Assembly (NCBI GenBank): GCA_025999115.1
Contig: BNWW01000017.1
Coordinates: 1-39,831, forward strand
DNA length: 39,831 nucleotides
Reading direction: 5' to 3'
From: Bacteroidia bacterium
Lineage (GTDB): Bacteria; Bacteroidota; Bacteroidia; Bacteroidales; Azobacteroidaceae
The stretch's first letter is position 1. Every line of letters begins with the position of its first letter. Shown here in pieces: positions 16,101 through 27,798 of the stretch. A model generated the notes under the pieces. The model saw only the letters and a list, made by a program, of their open reading frames with translations, made no database searches and was not told the origin of the DNA. The position numbers and the translations under genes were made by a program.

Positions 16101-17419
16101 CGGTGCAAGGTCGGGGCGCGGTTCAACAATACCGGATGCCCTTTCATTACGTGTTCCAAAATATCCCAAACCACCGGTTCTTTCCGGTCAACGATTTTCT
16201 TCGCCGATTTTACGGTTTTCACAATACCGCGATCGAGTAATTTACGAATAATGAACGGTTTATATAATTCGGCAGCCATTCCTTTTGGAATACCGCATTC
16301 GTGCATTTTTAATTCGGGACCCACTACGATAACCGAACGGGCGGAATAATCGACACGTTTACCCAACAAATTTTGACGGAAACGTCCTTGTTTCCCTTTC
16401 AAACTGTCGGACAAGGATTTCAACGGACGGTTAGCATCGGTTTTTACGGCGCTTGATTTGCGGGAGTTGTCGAACAATGAATCGACCGCTTCCTGCAACA
16501 TACGTTTTTCGTTACGGAGAATTACTTCCGGCGCTTTAATATCGATTAATCGTTTCAAACGGTTGTTGCGGATAATCACACGGCGGTACAAATCGTTCAA
16601 GTCGGAAGTCGCAAAACGACCGCCATCCAACGGCACCAACGGACGCAATTCGGGCGGAATAACCGGCACCACTTTCACAATCATCCATTCGGGTTGATTT
16701 TTGCCTTTCGATGCGCGGAACGATTCGATAACCTGCAAACGTTTCAACGCTTCGTTTTTCCGTTGTTGCGAATTATCGGTGCTGGCTTTGTGGCGCAAAT
16801 CATACGAAAGCGTATCCAAATCCAAACGCACCAACAAATCGTAAATTGCTTCGGCGCCCATTTTGGCAATGAATTTATTCGGGTCGGTATCGTCTAATTG
16901 TTGATTTCCGGCGGGAAGATTATCGATAATTTCCAAATATTCTTCTTCCGAAAGCAAATCGTAAACCGGACGATCAGTTACAACACCCGGTTGGATAACC
17001 ACATAGCGTTCGTAATAAATAATCGCATCCAATTTTTTGGTCGGCAATCCCAAAAGATAACCTATTTTGTTGGGCAACGAGCGGAAATACCAGATATGCG
17101 CCACCGGAACCACCAAATGGATATGTCCCATACGTTCGCGACGCACTTTTTTCTCGGTAACTTCCACCCCGCAACGGTCGCAAACGATACCTTTGTAACG
17201 GATACGTTTGTATTTTCCGCAATGACATTCGTAATCTTTTACCGGACCGAAAATGCGTTCGCAGAATAAACCGTCGCGTTCGGGTTTGTAAGTACGGTAA
17301 TTGATGGTTTCGGGTTTCAGCACTTCTCCGCTCGATTGCGACAGAATATCATCGGGAGAGGCCAATCCGATGGTTATTTTAGTAAAACTCTTTGTTTTAT
17401 TTTCTTTTCTGAAAGCCAT
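13142..17419 (-). CDS. rpoC: DNA-directed RNA polymerase subunit beta'
   Basis: The product has 1425 residues, the usual Bacteroidetes length. The N-terminal zinc site has Cys65, Cys67, Cys80 and Cys83 (CHCGKY, then CDRCG). The catalytic loop [10 protein letters not shown] at 467-476 carries the three Asp residues that hold the active-site magnesium. A second zinc site contains [17 protein letters not shown]. The sequence [20 protein letters not shown] marks the trigger/bridge region. It forms the catalytic core with RpoB. It starts 102 bases after rpoB; that gap is filled by a palindromic repeat. Confidence 0.98.
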   Translation of the reverse strand: MAFRKENKTKSFTKITIGLASPDDILSQSSGEVLKPETINYRTYKPERDGLFCERIFGPVKDYECHCGKYKRIRYKGIVCDRCGVEVTEKKVRRERMGHIHLVVPVAHIWYFRSLPNKIGYLLGLPTKKLDAIIYYERYVVIQPGVVTDRPVYDLLSEEEYLEIIDNLPAGNQQLDDTDPNKFIAKMGAEAIYDLLVRLDLDTLSYDLRHKASTDNSQQRKNEALKRLQVIESFRASKGKNQPEWMIVKVVPVIPPELRPLVPLDGGRFATSDLNDLYRRVIIRNNRLKRLIDIKAPEVILRNEKRMLQEAVDSLFDNSRKSSAVKTDANRPLKSLSDSLKGKQGRFRQNLLGKRVDYSARSVIVVGPELKMHECGIPKGMAAELYKPFIIRKLLDRGIVKTVKSAKKIVDRKEPVVWDILEHVMKGHPVLLNRAPTLHRLGIQAFQPKMIEGKAIQLHPLSCTAFNADFDGDQMAVHLPLGNEAILEAQMLMLASHNILNPANGAPITVPSQDMVLGLFYITKLRKGAKGEGLKFYGPEEAVIAYNEGKVDIHAPVQVIVDDIDGEGNFIKHSIETSVGRVMVNEFTPKEVGYINEILSKKSLRDIIGKVIKICGVARTAQFLDDIKNLGYIMAFKGGLSFNLEDIIIPKEKEKLVQEGYDEVEQILANYNMGLITYNERYNQIIDTWTHVNSRLSDILMKQLSSDNQGFNSVYMMLDSGARGSKEQIRQLSGMRGLMAKPQKSGAEGGQIIENPILSNFKEGLSVLEYFISTHGARKGLADTALKTADAGYLTRRLVDVSHDVIINEEDCGTLRGLEATELKNNEDVVASLYERILGRVSVHTIQHPITGEILVREGEEITEDIAKAIEDSPIERVEIRSVLTCESKKGVCAKCYGRNLATNRMVQKGEAVGVIAAQSIGEPGTQLTLRTFHVGGVAANIATENNIVSKYDGILEIDELRTVEATDETGTVNQIVVSRQSELRIVDPNTKISLATHNVPYAAKLFFKSGDVLKKGDVVLEWDPFNAVIVSEVGGKLEFESVIENVTYKNEYDEQTGLKEKIIVESRDKTKVPAAHIVDASGTILRTYNLPLSAHVIKEEGDIVKLGEVLVKMPRAVGKTGDITGGLPRVTELFEARNPSNPAVVTEIDGEISFGKIKRGNREVIVTSRTGEYKTYLIPLSKQILVQENDYVRAGTPLSDGAITPSDILAIKGPTAVQEYIVNEVQDVYRLQGVKINDKHFEVIVRQMMRKVEIVEPGDTLFLEQQLADKHDVMEENDRIWGKKVVIESGDSPNLKPGQIVTARKLRDENSALKRRDMKLIETRDAIPATANQVLQGITRAALQTTSFMSAASFQETTKVLNEAAIRAKVDRLEGMKENVICGHLIPAGTGLKEYDKIIVGNKEDFERAQASQNRRNLKALMED

Positions 17420-17425
17420 AATTGT

Positions 17426-17521
17426 AATTATGAATTATAAGTTATGAGTTATGAGTTTTGAATTACAAATTATGAAATTATGCGTTTTGCCAACTCATAA
17501 TTCACAATTCATAACTCATAA

Positions 17522-17523
<2 letters not shown>
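17426..17523. repeat. AT-rich palindromic repeat between rpoB and rpoC
   Basis: Two 32-base arms (17426-17457 and 17492-17523) are inverted copies with 27 of 32 matching positions, built from units like AACTCATAATT. The right arm runs into the rpoB stop codon (17522-17524). A closely related palindrome sits directly after the tuf stop codon at 24471-24540. The RNA could fold into a long hairpin within the rpoBC transcript. No T-run makes it a standard terminator. Confidence 0.8.
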
Positions 17524-21337
<3,814 letters not shown>

Positions 21338-21384
21338 TGATTGCGAATTAGGAACTTAATTATAAAGATTATACACAAAAAGGC

Positions 21385-21410
21385 TAAGAACTTTCCCTCG
21401 AAAGTTCTTA
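21385..21410. promoter_or_regulatory. Hairpin in the rplL-rpoB gap
   Basis: TAAGAACTTT (21385-21394) and AAAGTTCTTA (21401-21410) form a perfect 10-bp stem with a 6-base loop, with a further GG/CC pair just outside. It is in the leader between rplL and rpoB. In E. coli the same interval holds a partial terminator and an RNase III site that set the RpoB:L12 ratio. A similar role here is an inference from position. Confidence 0.6.
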
Positions 21411-21435
21411 ACCAAAGATTTTGTTGGAGCAACCG

Positions 21436-21810
21436 TTATTTAAGTTCAACTTCTGCTCCTGCTTCTTCTAACGATTTTTTCAATGCTTCGGCTTCGTCTT
21501 TCGCGATACCTTCTTTCAAAGGTGCGGGTGCGCTGTCAACGATGTCTTTTGCTTCTTTCAAGCCAAGACCCGTTAATTCTTTCACTAATTTAACGATAGC
21601 CAATTTGTTAGCGCCTGCGCCTTTCAAAATCACATCGAAAGCTGTTTTTTCTTCAACGGCTTCAGCAGCAGCTGCAGGACCAGCAGCAACAGCAACAGCG
21701 GCCGCAGCAGGTTCGATACCATATTCTGATTTCAGAATTTCAGCAAGTTCGTTTACTTCCTTTACCGTTAAGTTTACTAATTGTTCAGCAAAAGCTTTTA
21801 AATCTGCCAT
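21436..21810 (-). CDS. rplL: 50S ribosomal protein L7/L12
   Basis: This is the 124-residue ribosomal stalk protein that recruits translation GTPases. The N-terminal dimerisation domain ([20 protein letters not shown]) is followed by an Ala-rich hinge ([18 protein letters not shown]) and the C-terminal factor-binding domain. That domain contains [20 protein letters not shown], with the conserved Lys-Gly-Leu-Lys face. Multiple copies bind L10, whose gene is directly upstream. Confidence 0.97.
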   Translation of the reverse strand: MADLKAFAEQLVNLTVKEVNELAEILKSEYGIEPAAAAVAVAAGPAAAAEAVEEKTAFDVILKGAGANKLAIVKLVKELTGLGLKEAKDIVDSAPAPLKEGIAKDEAEALKKSLEEAGAEVELK

Positions 21811-21859
21811 TTTTTTATAAATTTTTAATTGTTTGTATTGTTTAATTTTTAATTAAACC

Positions 21860-21881
21860 TTAAAGCCCTTATGGGCTTTAA
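21860..21881. promoter_or_regulatory. Hairpin in the rplJ-rplL gap
   Basis: TTAAAGCCC (21860-21868) and GGGCTTTAA (21873-21881) form a perfect 9-bp stem with a TTAT loop, 6 bases after the rplJ stop. It may stabilise the upstream mRNA or modulate the rplJ:rplL ratio. No pure T-run follows on the minus strand, so it is not a strong terminator. Confidence 0.5.
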
Positions 21882-21886
21882 AGCCA

Positions 21887-22405
21887 TTATGCTCTCTCCG
21901 AGAGCGTCTTTAACACTCCATGAATCGTTTGTCCACCCGATTGAAGAGCCGAAATAACATTCTTAGCGGGCGATTGCAACAAGGCAATAACATCACCGAT
22001 AAGTTCGTTCTTACTCTTGATCGATACTAACAAGTCGAGATTTTCCGCGCCTACATAGAATCCTTCCTGTACATAAGCCGCTTTCAAACTCGGAATACCT
22101 GTTTTTGAAAACGTCTTAATCAATTTGGCGGGGCTATTGGCGTTGTTCGAAAACATAACGGCCGTATTGCCTTTCAATGCCGGATCCAATGCGGAAAAAT
22201 CTCCGCTTACTTCTTCAAGGGCTTTCTTAAAAAGGGTGTTTTTTACAACCACCAATTTAATATCCTGTTTGTTACACTCTCTTCTTAAATTGCTCGTAGT
22301 TGCTGCATTTAAAGTAGCAATGTCCGTCAAATAAAAATTAGTGTATTCTCCTACTGTAGCAACAAGTTGTTTTACAACGGTTGATTTATCTTCCTTTCTC
22401 ATCAT
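21887..22405 (-). CDS. rplJ: 50S ribosomal protein L10
   Basis: The product has 172 residues. L10 forms the base of the stalk and binds several L7/L12 dimers through its C-terminal helix (here LLQSPAKNVISALQSGG and the following residues). The N-terminal half has the family features TNFYLTDIATLNAATTSNLR and VVKNTLFKKALEE. Two Met codons are adjacent (MMRKEDK); either 22405 or 22402 may be used. Confidence 0.95.
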   Translation of the reverse strand: MMRKEDKSTVVKQLVATVGEYTNFYLTDIATLNAATTSNLRRECNKQDIKLVVVKNTLFKKALEEVSGDFSALDPALKGNTAVMFSNNANSPAKLIKTFSKTGIPSLKAAYVQEGFYVGAENLDLLVSIKSKNELIGDVIALLQSPAKNVISALQSGGQTIHGVLKTLSERA

Positions 22406-22414
22406 TCAAATTTT

Positions 22415-23113
22415 TTAAATTTCATCTACTGATTTAGGATCGATTTTAATACCCGGACTCATGGTACTTGAAAGATAAACACTTTTGATGTATGTTCCTT
22501 TTGCTGCACTCGGTTTCAATTTGAGCAATGTATTGACAAATTCTTTGGCATTATCACGGATTTGTTCGGCCGAGAAAGACACCTTACCGATTGAAGTGTG
22601 AACGATACCGGCTTTATCCACTTTGAAGTCGATTTTACCTTGTTTCACTTCTTTTACGGCTGTTGCCACATCATTTGTAACCGTACCGCTTTTGGGATTC
22701 GGCATCAATCCGCGAGGACCTAACACGCGACCTAAAGCACCGAGTTTACCCATGATAGCCGGTTGCGTGATAATCACGTCGATATCCGTCCATCCGCCTT
22801 TGATTTTTTCAATATACTCATCCAATCCGACAAAATCGGCTCCCGCTGCTTGAGCGGCCGCTTCTTGATCGGGGGTAACCAACGCAAGAACCCTGATTTG
22901 CTTACCTGTTCCGTGAGGCAATGATACCACGCCTCTTACCATCTGATTGGCTTTACGAGGATCCACACCCAAGCGGACATCAATGTCCACCGAAGCATCA
23001 AATTTGGTCGTCGTAACTTCTTTGACCAACGCAGATGCTTCTTTTAAGGTGTAATTTTTCCCCGCTTCAACTTTGCTTAAAGCCAACTTTTGATTTTTTG
23101 TAAGTTTACTCAT
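22415..23113 (-). CDS. rplA: 50S ribosomal protein L1
   Basis: The product has 232 residues and forms the L1 stalk on 23S rRNA near the E site; in many bacteria it represses its own operon by binding mRNA. Signatures are [39 protein letters not shown] and [19 protein letters not shown]. It lies 14 bases after rplK, as usual. Confidence 0.97.
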   Translation of the reverse strand: MSKLTKNQKLALSKVEAGKNYTLKEASALVKEVTTTKFDASVDIDVRLGVDPRKANQMVRGVVSLPHGTGKQIRVLALVTPDQEAAAQAAGADFVGLDEYIEKIKGGWTDIDVIITQPAIMGKLGALGRVLGPRGLMPNPKSGTVTNDVATAVKEVKQGKIDFKVDKAGIVHTSIGKVSFSAEQIRDNAKEFVNTLLKLKPSAAKGTYIKSVYLSSTMSPGIKIDPKSVDEI

Positions 23114-23127
23114 ACTTTAATTGAAGT

Positions 23128-23571
23128 TTAATTGTTTGCAGGGAATGTCCCTTTTACCGTAATACCCATACTTCTGGCTGTTCCCGCCACCATTTTCATT
23201 GCAGCTTCAACAGAGAAACAGTTTAAATCGTTTACTTTATCTTCCGCAATCGTTTTTACCTGATCCCAGGTAACTTCGCCCACTTTCTTACGATTGGACT
23301 CTGCGGATCCGCTTTTCAATTTGGTAACTTCCAATAATTGGATGGCTACAGGCGGATTTTTAACAATAAAATCAAACGACTTATCAACATAGTAAGTAAT
23401 TACCACCGGCAATACTTTACCTGCCTTGTCTTGGGTTCTGGCATTGAATTGCTTGCAAAACTCCATTATGTTAATACCCTTGGAACCCAATGCAGGGCCG
23501 ACAGGGGGAGAAGGGTTTGCTGCTCCTCCTTTAATCTGTAATTTTAGCTGTCCAGCAATCTCTTTTGCCAT
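23128..23571 (-). CDS. rplK: 50S ribosomal protein L11
   Basis: The product has 147 residues. L11 binds the GTPase-associated region of 23S rRNA. The N-terminal domain has the Pro-rich [20 protein letters not shown], the segment that contacts thiostrepton in other bacteria. The C-terminal RNA-binding domain ends with [14 protein letters not shown]. Confidence 0.97.
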   Translation of the reverse strand: MAKEIAGQLKLQIKGGAANPSPPVGPALGSKGINIMEFCKQFNARTQDKAGKVLPVVITYYVDKSFDFIVKNPPVAIQLLEVTKLKSGSAESNRKKVGEVTWDQVKTIAEDKVNDLNCFSVEAAMKMVAGTARSMGITVKGTFPANN

Positions 23572-23630
23572 TGTTTTTTAATTTAATTATTTAACTCTTT
23601 ACGAATAATCTGTTAGCGTAACCCAAGGGA

Positions 23631-24170
23631 TTATTCTTTTTCAACTTGTAAATACCCCAATTCGAGGGGACTCTTCCGTCCGAAAATCTTGACCATGACC
23701 TTGAGTTTTTTCTTGTCGGGATAAATCTCTTCGATCTCGCCGTGGAAGCCGGTAAATGGTCCGTTATTAATTTTGACGGTTTCTCCAACCACATAATCGA
23801 TTTCAAATTCTTCGGTTTGTTCCTGTAACTCATCCGCTTTTCCTAAAATCCGGCTGACTTCAGACGGGCGCAATGGTACCGGTTCATTTCCTCCGAGAAA
23901 ACCGATAATGTAATTGATATTTTTCAAGAAATGTACGACTTCTCCCACCAAAATCGCTTCAATAATAATGTAACCCGGAAGAAATGCACGTTCTTTATGC
24001 ACTTTTTTTCCGTTTCGATTTTGAATGATCTTTTCGGTAGGAATAATAACTTGCGTGATATACTCTTGCAAGTTATTGTTTTTGATTTCCGCTTCAAGGT
24101 AACCTTTTACTTTGTTCTCTTTGCCGGCTACAGAGCGCAGAACATAGAATTTCTTTTCAAGTTCAGCCAT
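23631..24170 (-). CDS. nusG: Transcription termination/antitermination protein NusG
   Basis: The product has 179 residues. The N-terminal NGN domain (FYVLRSVAGKENKVKGYLEA) binds the RNA polymerase clamp. The C-terminal KOW domain (VVGETVKINNGPFTGFHGEI) contacts Rho or ribosomal protein S10. It begins 3 bases after the secE stop codon, so the two are coupled. Confidence 0.96.
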   Translation of the reverse strand: MAELEKKFYVLRSVAGKENKVKGYLEAEIKNNNLQEYITQVIIPTEKIIQNRNGKKVHKERAFLPGYIIIEAILVGEVVHFLKNINYIIGFLGGNEPVPLRPSEVSRILGKADELQEQTEEFEIDYVVGETVKINNGPFTGFHGEIEEIYPDKKKLKVMVKIFGRKSPLELGYLQVEKE

Positions 24171-24173
24171 TGC

Positions 24174-24371
24174 CTATCCAATGAGAAGTTTGTAAAAGTT
24201 CGAAATCAGAAATTCAAAACTATAGTCGATCGCAAATACTACCACCGCCATGATAAGGGAAGCCACCATCACAACTACGGTACTATTTGACAATTCTTGA
24301 CGAGTAGGCCAAGAAACCTTATGTACAAGTTCGCTATAAGATTCCTTAAAATAGGAAATAATCTTATTCAT
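24174..24371 (-). CDS. secE: Preprotein translocase subunit SecE
   Basis: The product has 65 residues with a single transmembrane helix (about 31-52). It is preceded by the amphipathic segment ELVHKVSWPTRQEL, the SecE hallmark with Trp-Pro. It stabilises SecY in the membrane. It ends with TAG (24174-24176), evidence that TAG is an ordinary stop codon in this genome. Confidence 0.95.
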   Translation of the reverse strand: MNKIISYFKESYSELVHKVSWPTRQELSNSTVVVMVASLIMAVVVFAIDYSFEFLISNFYKLLIG

Positions 24372-24390
24372 TTTTGTTTTTATTTATTAG

Positions 24391-24463
24391 CACGGGTTGA
24401 AAGGCTCGAACTCTCGACCTACGGTTTTGGAGACCGTCGCTCTACCAACTGAGCTAAACCCGT
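24391..24463 (-). tRNA. tRNA-Trp(CCA)
   Basis: A complete 73-nt cloverleaf: acceptor ACGGGTT/AACCCGT with discriminator G, D-arm GCTC...GAGC, anticodon arm ACGGT-CTCCAAA-ACCGT with anticodon CCA, and T-arm GAGAG/CTTTC with TTCGAGC. No CCA is encoded. It sits between tuf and secE. Confidence 0.95.
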
Positions 24464-24470
24464 GTGTTTT

Positions 24471-24540
24471 AATTATGAGTTATAAATTATGAATTATGAG
24501 TTTTTTTCAACTCATAATTCATAACTCATAATTTATAATT
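24471..24540. repeat. AT-rich palindromic repeat between tuf and tRNA-Trp
   Basis: Two 32-base arms (24471-24502 and 24509-24540) are inverted copies with 28 of 32 positions matching, separated by 6 bases. It is the same repeat type as 17426-17523 and, like that copy, begins directly after the stop codon of the upstream gene (tuf stop at 24542-24544). Confidence 0.8.
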
Positions 24541-24541
24541 A

Positions 24542-25729
24542 TCATTCAATGATTTCCGTAATCTGACCCGAACCAACAGTACGACCGCCTTCACGGATAG
24601 CGAAACGCAAACCTTCGGAGCAAGCTACCGGGTAGATCAATTCTACGGTAATTTCCAAGTTGTCGCCCGGCATTACCATTTCGGTACCTTCGGGAAGCGT
24701 GATTTCGCCGGTAACGTCCAAAGTACGGATGTAGAATTGCGGACGATATTTGTTATGGAACGGCGTATGACGACCACCTTCTTCTTTTTTCAATACATAA
24801 ACCGAAGCTTTGAATTTGGTATAGGGTTTTACTTTTCCCGGGTGGGTAATAACCATACCGCGTTTTACTTCGTCTTTGTCGATACCACGGAGCAACAAAC
24901 CTACGTTATCGCCGGCTTGACCTTCGTCCAAAATCTTGCGGAACATTTCAACTCCGGTAACCACTGATTTTTTACCTTCAGAACCCAAACCGATGATTTG
25001 AACTTCTTCGCCTGTTTTGATGATACCCGTTTCGATACGACCGGTAGCAACAGTTCCACGACCTGTGATTGAGAATACGTCTTCAACCGGCATCAAGAAC
25101 GGTTTATCTACATCGCGCGGAGGCAACGGAATCCAGCTGTCAACAGCATCCATCAATTCCATGATTTTGTCTTCCCATTGAACGATTCCGTTCAATCCAC
25201 CCAAAGCCGAACCTTGAATAACCGGAGTGTTATCGCCGTCAAATTCGTAGAACGAAAGCAATTCGCGCATTTCCATTTCTACCAATTCCAACATTTCGGG
25301 GTCGTCCACGATGTCTACTTTATTCATGAAAACAACCAATTTCGGCACGTTTACCTGACGAGCCAACAAGATGTGTTCGCGAGTTTGAGGCATCGGACCA
25401 TCGGTAGCAGCTACCACGATGATAGCGCCGTCCATTTGAGCAGCACCTGTTACCATGTTTTTCACATAGTCGGCGTGACCCGGACAGTCTACGTGCGCAT
25501 AGTGGCGCGCTTCTGTTTCGTACTCTACGTGAGCAGTGTTGATTGTAATACCGCGTTCTTTTTCTTCCGGAGCGTTGTCGATTTGATCAAACGATTTCAC
25601 TTCAGAAAGACCCTTTTTTGCCAATACCGTAGTAATAGCAGCGGTCAAGGTAGTTTTACCGTGGTCAACGTGACCGATTGTACCGATGTTAACGTGGGGT
25701 TTCGACCGGTTAAACTTTTCTTTTGCCAT
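24542..25729 (-). CDS. tuf: Elongation factor Tu
   Basis: The product has 395 residues. The GTPase motifs are intact: [11 protein letters not shown] (P-loop), [12 protein letters not shown] (switch 1), [11 protein letters not shown] (switch 2) and NKVD. Domains 2 and 3 follow with [13 protein letters not shown] and the C-terminal [15 protein letters not shown]. It delivers aminoacyl-tRNA to the ribosome. It follows four tRNA genes in the order found in the E. coli tufB operon. Confidence 0.98.
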   Translation of the reverse strand: MAKEKFNRSKPHVNIGTIGHVDHGKTTLTAAITTVLAKKGLSEVKSFDQIDNAPEEKERGITINTAHVEYETEARHYAHVDCPGHADYVKNMVTGAAQMDGAIIVVAATDGPMPQTREHILLARQVNVPKLVVFMNKVDIVDDPEMLELVEMEMRELLSFYEFDGDNTPVIQGSALGGLNGIVQWEDKIMELMDAVDSWIPLPPRDVDKPFLMPVEDVFSITGRGTVATGRIETGIIKTGEEVQIIGLGSEGKKSVVTGVEMFRKILDEGQAGDNVGLLLRGIDKDEVKRGMVITHPGKVKPYTKFKASVYVLKKEEGGRHTPFHNKYRPQFYIRTLDVTGEITLPEGTEMVMPGDNLEITVELIYPVACSEGLRFAIREGGRTVGSGQITEIIE

Positions 25730-25773
25730 AACTTAATTGTTCTTTATTTAATGAATAATTCTTTATTTATTTG

Positions 25774-25845
<72 letters not shown>

Positions 25846-25855
25846 AACATTTGAG

Positions 25856-25928
25856 AGCGGAAGACGGGATTCAAACCCGCGACCCTCAGCTTGGAAGGCT
25901 AATGCTCTATCGACTGAGCTACTTCCGC
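25856..25928 (-). tRNA. tRNA-Gly(UCC)
   Basis: A 73-nt cloverleaf with acceptor GCGGAAG/CTTCCGC, D-arm GCTC...GAGC, an anticodon loop CTTCCAA (anticodon TCC) and a T-arm starting GCGGG-TTTGAAT. It lies 10 bases upstream of tRNA-Thr(GGU). Confidence 0.95.
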
Positions 25929-25936
25929 AATTTCAC

Positions 25937-25987
25937 CCCTAAATCCCCTAAAGGAGACTTACTCCCCCCTTCAGGGGGCAGAGGGGG
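25937..25987. repeat. C/G-run repeat between tRNA-Gly and tRNA-Tyr
   Basis: This short stretch is made of C-runs and G-runs, including CCCCC-ttca-GGGGG (25965-25978) and a further GGGGG at 25983-25987. It stands out from its AT-rich surroundings and looks like an inserted dispersed repeat. It sits within the tRNA transcript, where a stable hairpin could guide processing. Confidence 0.45.
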
Positions 25988-26070
25988 TGGGCAGTGATGG
26001 ATTCGAACCACCGTAAGCGTAAGCTATCTGAGTTACAGTCAGACCCATTTGGCCACTCTGGTAACTGCCC
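25988..26070 (-). tRNA. tRNA-Tyr(GUA)
   Basis: An 83-nt class II tRNA with acceptor GGGCAGT/ACTGCCC, discriminator A, anticodon arm TCTGA-CTGTAAC-TCAGA (anticodon GTA), and a long variable arm around AGCTTACGCTTACGG. This is the expected form for bacterial tRNA-Tyr. Confidence 0.95.
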
Positions 26071-26084
26071 TTTTTAAGTTTTTA

Positions 26085-26146
26085 GCTATTAGAGTGTAGA
26101 GTTTAGAACTTAGAAAACTACACTCTAAACTCTAATAACTATACTC
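26085..26146. repeat. Imperfect AT-rich inverted repeat between tRNA-Tyr and tRNA-Thr
   Basis: TTAGAGTGTAGAGTTTAG and the downstream CTCTAAACTCTAA units are inverted, imperfect copies filling the tRNA spacer. They are of the same general style as the palindromes after rpoB and tuf, with a different unit. Confidence 0.5.
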
Positions 26147-26154
26147 TAATTCCG

Positions 26155-26228
26155 AGCCTCTTGTCGGATTCGAACCAACGACCCCGAGATTACAAATCAC
26201 GTGCTCTGGCCAACTGAGCTAAAGAGGC
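26155..26228 (-). tRNA. tRNA-Thr(UGU)
   Basis: A 74-nt cloverleaf with acceptor GCCTCTT/AAGAGGC, D-arm GCTC...GAGC, anticodon loop TTTGTAA (anticodon TGT) and T-arm GTTGG-TTCGAAT-CCGAC. The middle pair of the anticodon stem is T-T, a mismatch in an otherwise good stem. It is the first gene of the operon. Confidence 0.94.
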
Positions 26229-26245
26229 GAAAATCTGTCAAATAA

Positions 26246-26280
26246 CGACCGTTTCAGGCCTTTTTCAAGCGAAACGGTCG
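26246..26280. promoter_or_regulatory. Perfect 10-bp palindrome at the operon start site
   Basis: CGACCGTTTC (26246-26255) and GAAACGGTCG (26271-26280) are perfect inverted copies around a 15-base spacer. The outer arm touches the -7 element (26281-26288), so the predicted start of transcription falls within this arm. It could be an operator, or a hairpin at the very 5' end of the tRNA-tuf transcript. Confidence 0.6.
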
Positions 26281-26311
26281 CAAAGGTAGATATTATTTTT
26301 TGAATAACAAA
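26281..26311 (-). promoter_or_regulatory. Promoter of the tRNA-tuf-secE-rpo operon
   Basis: On the minus strand TTTG (26311-26308) is followed after exactly 19 bases by TACCTTTG (26288-26281), a full match to the Bacteroidetes consensus. It lies 52 bases ahead of tRNA-Thr(UGU). No better promoter is seen between here and rpoC, so it may drive the whole 13-kb cluster, though internal promoters are likely. Confidence 0.8.
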
Positions 26312-26318
26312 ACTTTTA

Positions 26319-26831
26319 TTAAAAATATTCTGTTACTGCTTTCCGGATACTTTCCAAACCAAATGCTTCGGGTCGAATTTCCTCTTTCGCAAGGAAAAAT
26401 AAGGCCGATACATCATCGGCGGCGCGCAACGAAGAAGTTAGGCCGGCTTGACAAACATAAAATAAATCAAGCGTATGCACTTCAAAATCGGAATACCTAT
26501 AAATATTAGGTAATGAAAATAAATAACGGAGATTGGAAACCGTCAATCCCGTTTCTTCGCGGATTTCGCGCAAGATGGCTTCTTCGGCCGTTTCTTGCAA
26601 ATCGACGAAACCGCCGGGCAAGTCGAATGTGCCTTTAGCAGGTTCATGAGCGCGTTTGGCCACTAATAAACGTCCTTGTTCATCCATAATAAATGCCGCT
26701 ACCGCTGCCGCCGTATTGAAATAGTACACAAATCCGCACGACTCGCAGTGTTTGGATTTGAAATCGTGAACGACAAATTGTGCAGACCCGCATTTCGGAC
26801 AAAAGCGAAATTTTTCAAACGGATGAATCAT
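26319..26831 (-). CDS. Nudix hydrolase with N-terminal zinc ribbon
   Basis: The product has 170 residues. An N-terminal zinc ribbon (CPKCG at 12-16 and CESCG at 29-33) leads into a Nudix domain. Its box is GGFVDLQETAEEAILREI followed by REETGL, complete with the metal-binding glutamates. Zinc ribbon plus Nudix is the layout of NudC-like NADH pyrophosphatases/RNA decapping enzymes, but the protein is shorter than NudC, so another nucleotide-type substrate is possible. Its ATG overlaps the stop of the MscS gene by 4 bases, indicating coupled translation. Confidence 0.88.
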   Translation of the reverse strand: MIHPFEKFRFCPKCGSAQFVVHDFKSKHCESCGFVYYFNTAAAVAAFIMDEQGRLLVAKRAHEPAKGTFDLPGGFVDLQETAEEAILREIREETGLTVSNLRYLFSLPNIYRYSDFEVHTLDLFYVCQAGLTSSLRAADDVSALFFLAKEEIRPEAFGLESIRKAVTEYF

Positions 26832-27673
26832 TTTTCGGCTAAATGTACGGTCAGTTGCGGGAACGGAATATCAATGCCTTTTTCCGTGAATCCGGTGTAA
26901 ATCAATTCGTTGATTTGATAATAAACATTCCAATAATCTGCCCGGTTTACCCAAGCGCGAATTTGAATGTCCACCGAACTTTCATTCAGGGTTTTAATGA
27001 CAATTTCGAGCGCCGGGTCGGATAAAATGCGTTTTTCGTTTGCCACAATACCGGCAAGAATCGCTTTGGCGCGGTTGTAATCGGTTCCGTAAGCGACGCC
27101 GATTACCCATTCGATCCGGCGATGATGTTGCCGGTTGTAATTCACGATCACATTGTTACTTAATCCGCCGTTCGGAAGGTAAATCGTGCGATTATCGGAT
27201 GTGGTAATGACGGTATTGAAAATCTGGATTTCTTTCACGGTACCGCCTTGTCCCTGCGCGTCGATGTAATCGCCCACACGAAACGGGCGGAAAAGCAAAA
27301 TCATCACGCCGCCGGCAAAATTTTGCAAAGTGCCGCTCATCGCCATACCCAAAGCCACACCGATCGACGCAAGCAAAGCGACAAATGAACTGCTCTGGAA
27401 TCCTAAAATATTGATTACACAAATGATTAAAGCCGCTGTGAGAATGATATTAATTAAACTCCTGAAAAAAGAGGCGACCGAAGGATCGAATTTTTTGTTA
27501 TTCATGATTCGACCCGTGAATTTGTCGAGATAACGAATGAGTTTTCGTCCCACCCAGTAAATCACAAGGCAAAGTAACAATTTAGCGCCGAAACTGATGG
27601 CTTCGCGTAACAGGCGATCCAATAAATCCGTCCATGAATGCGTGTTTAAAATAATGTCTTTTAGTCCGTCCAT
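26828..27673 (-). CDS. Small-conductance mechanosensitive channel (MscS family)
   Basis: The product has 281 residues. Three hydrophobic helices are visible (about 28-45, 68-88, 92-115). The third is the Gly/Ala-rich pore helix of MscS (ASIGVALGMAMSGTLQNFAGG). The family signature FRPFRVGDYIDAQGQGGTVKEI follows in the beta domain, and the C-terminal mixed domain contains RAWVNRADYWNVYYQINE. It releases solutes on hypo-osmotic shock at the inner membrane. A -7 element and a palindrome lie upstream. Confidence 0.93.
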   Translation of the reverse strand: MDGLKDIILNTHSWTDLLDRLLREAISFGAKLLLCLVIYWVGRKLIRYLDKFTGRIMNNKKFDPSVASFFRSLINIILTAALIICVINILGFQSSSFVALLASIGVALGMAMSGTLQNFAGGVMILLFRPFRVGDYIDAQGQGGTVKEIQIFNTVITTSDNRTIYLPNGGLSNNVIVNYNRQHHRRIEWVIGVAYGTDYNRAKAILAGIVANEKRILSDPALEIVIKTLNESSVDIQIRAWVNRADYWNVYYQINELIYTGFTEKGIDIPFPQLTVHLAEK

Positions 27674-27699
27674 TGTTTGTTATTTTACAATTGGCCGCA

Positions 27700-27707
27700 A
27701 ATTTACA
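27700..27707 (-). promoter_or_regulatory. -7 element for the MscS-Nudix operon
   Basis: On the minus strand this reads TAAATTTG (TAnnTTTG), 27 bases ahead of the MscS start. The -33 region is occupied by a perfect palindrome rather than a TTTG box. Confidence 0.5.
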
Positions 27708-27709
27708 TG

Positions 27710-27736
27710 AAATTATCTGAATATGATAATTTCACT
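27710..27736. promoter_or_regulatory. Perfect 10-bp palindrome in the MscS promoter
   Basis: TGAAATTATC (27710-27719) and GATAATTTCA (27727-27736) are perfect inverted copies with a 7-base spacer, directly upstream of the -7 element. Position suggests an operator or activator site. It also lies 63 bases after the stop of the preceding minus-strand gene, so a terminator role is possible, although no T-run follows. Confidence 0.55.
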
Positions 27737-27798
27737 CCGTAATTTATTGTCTTGCGCCGGATATTTCCGTTATTTCCGCTACGTAGTTAAAGGAACAA

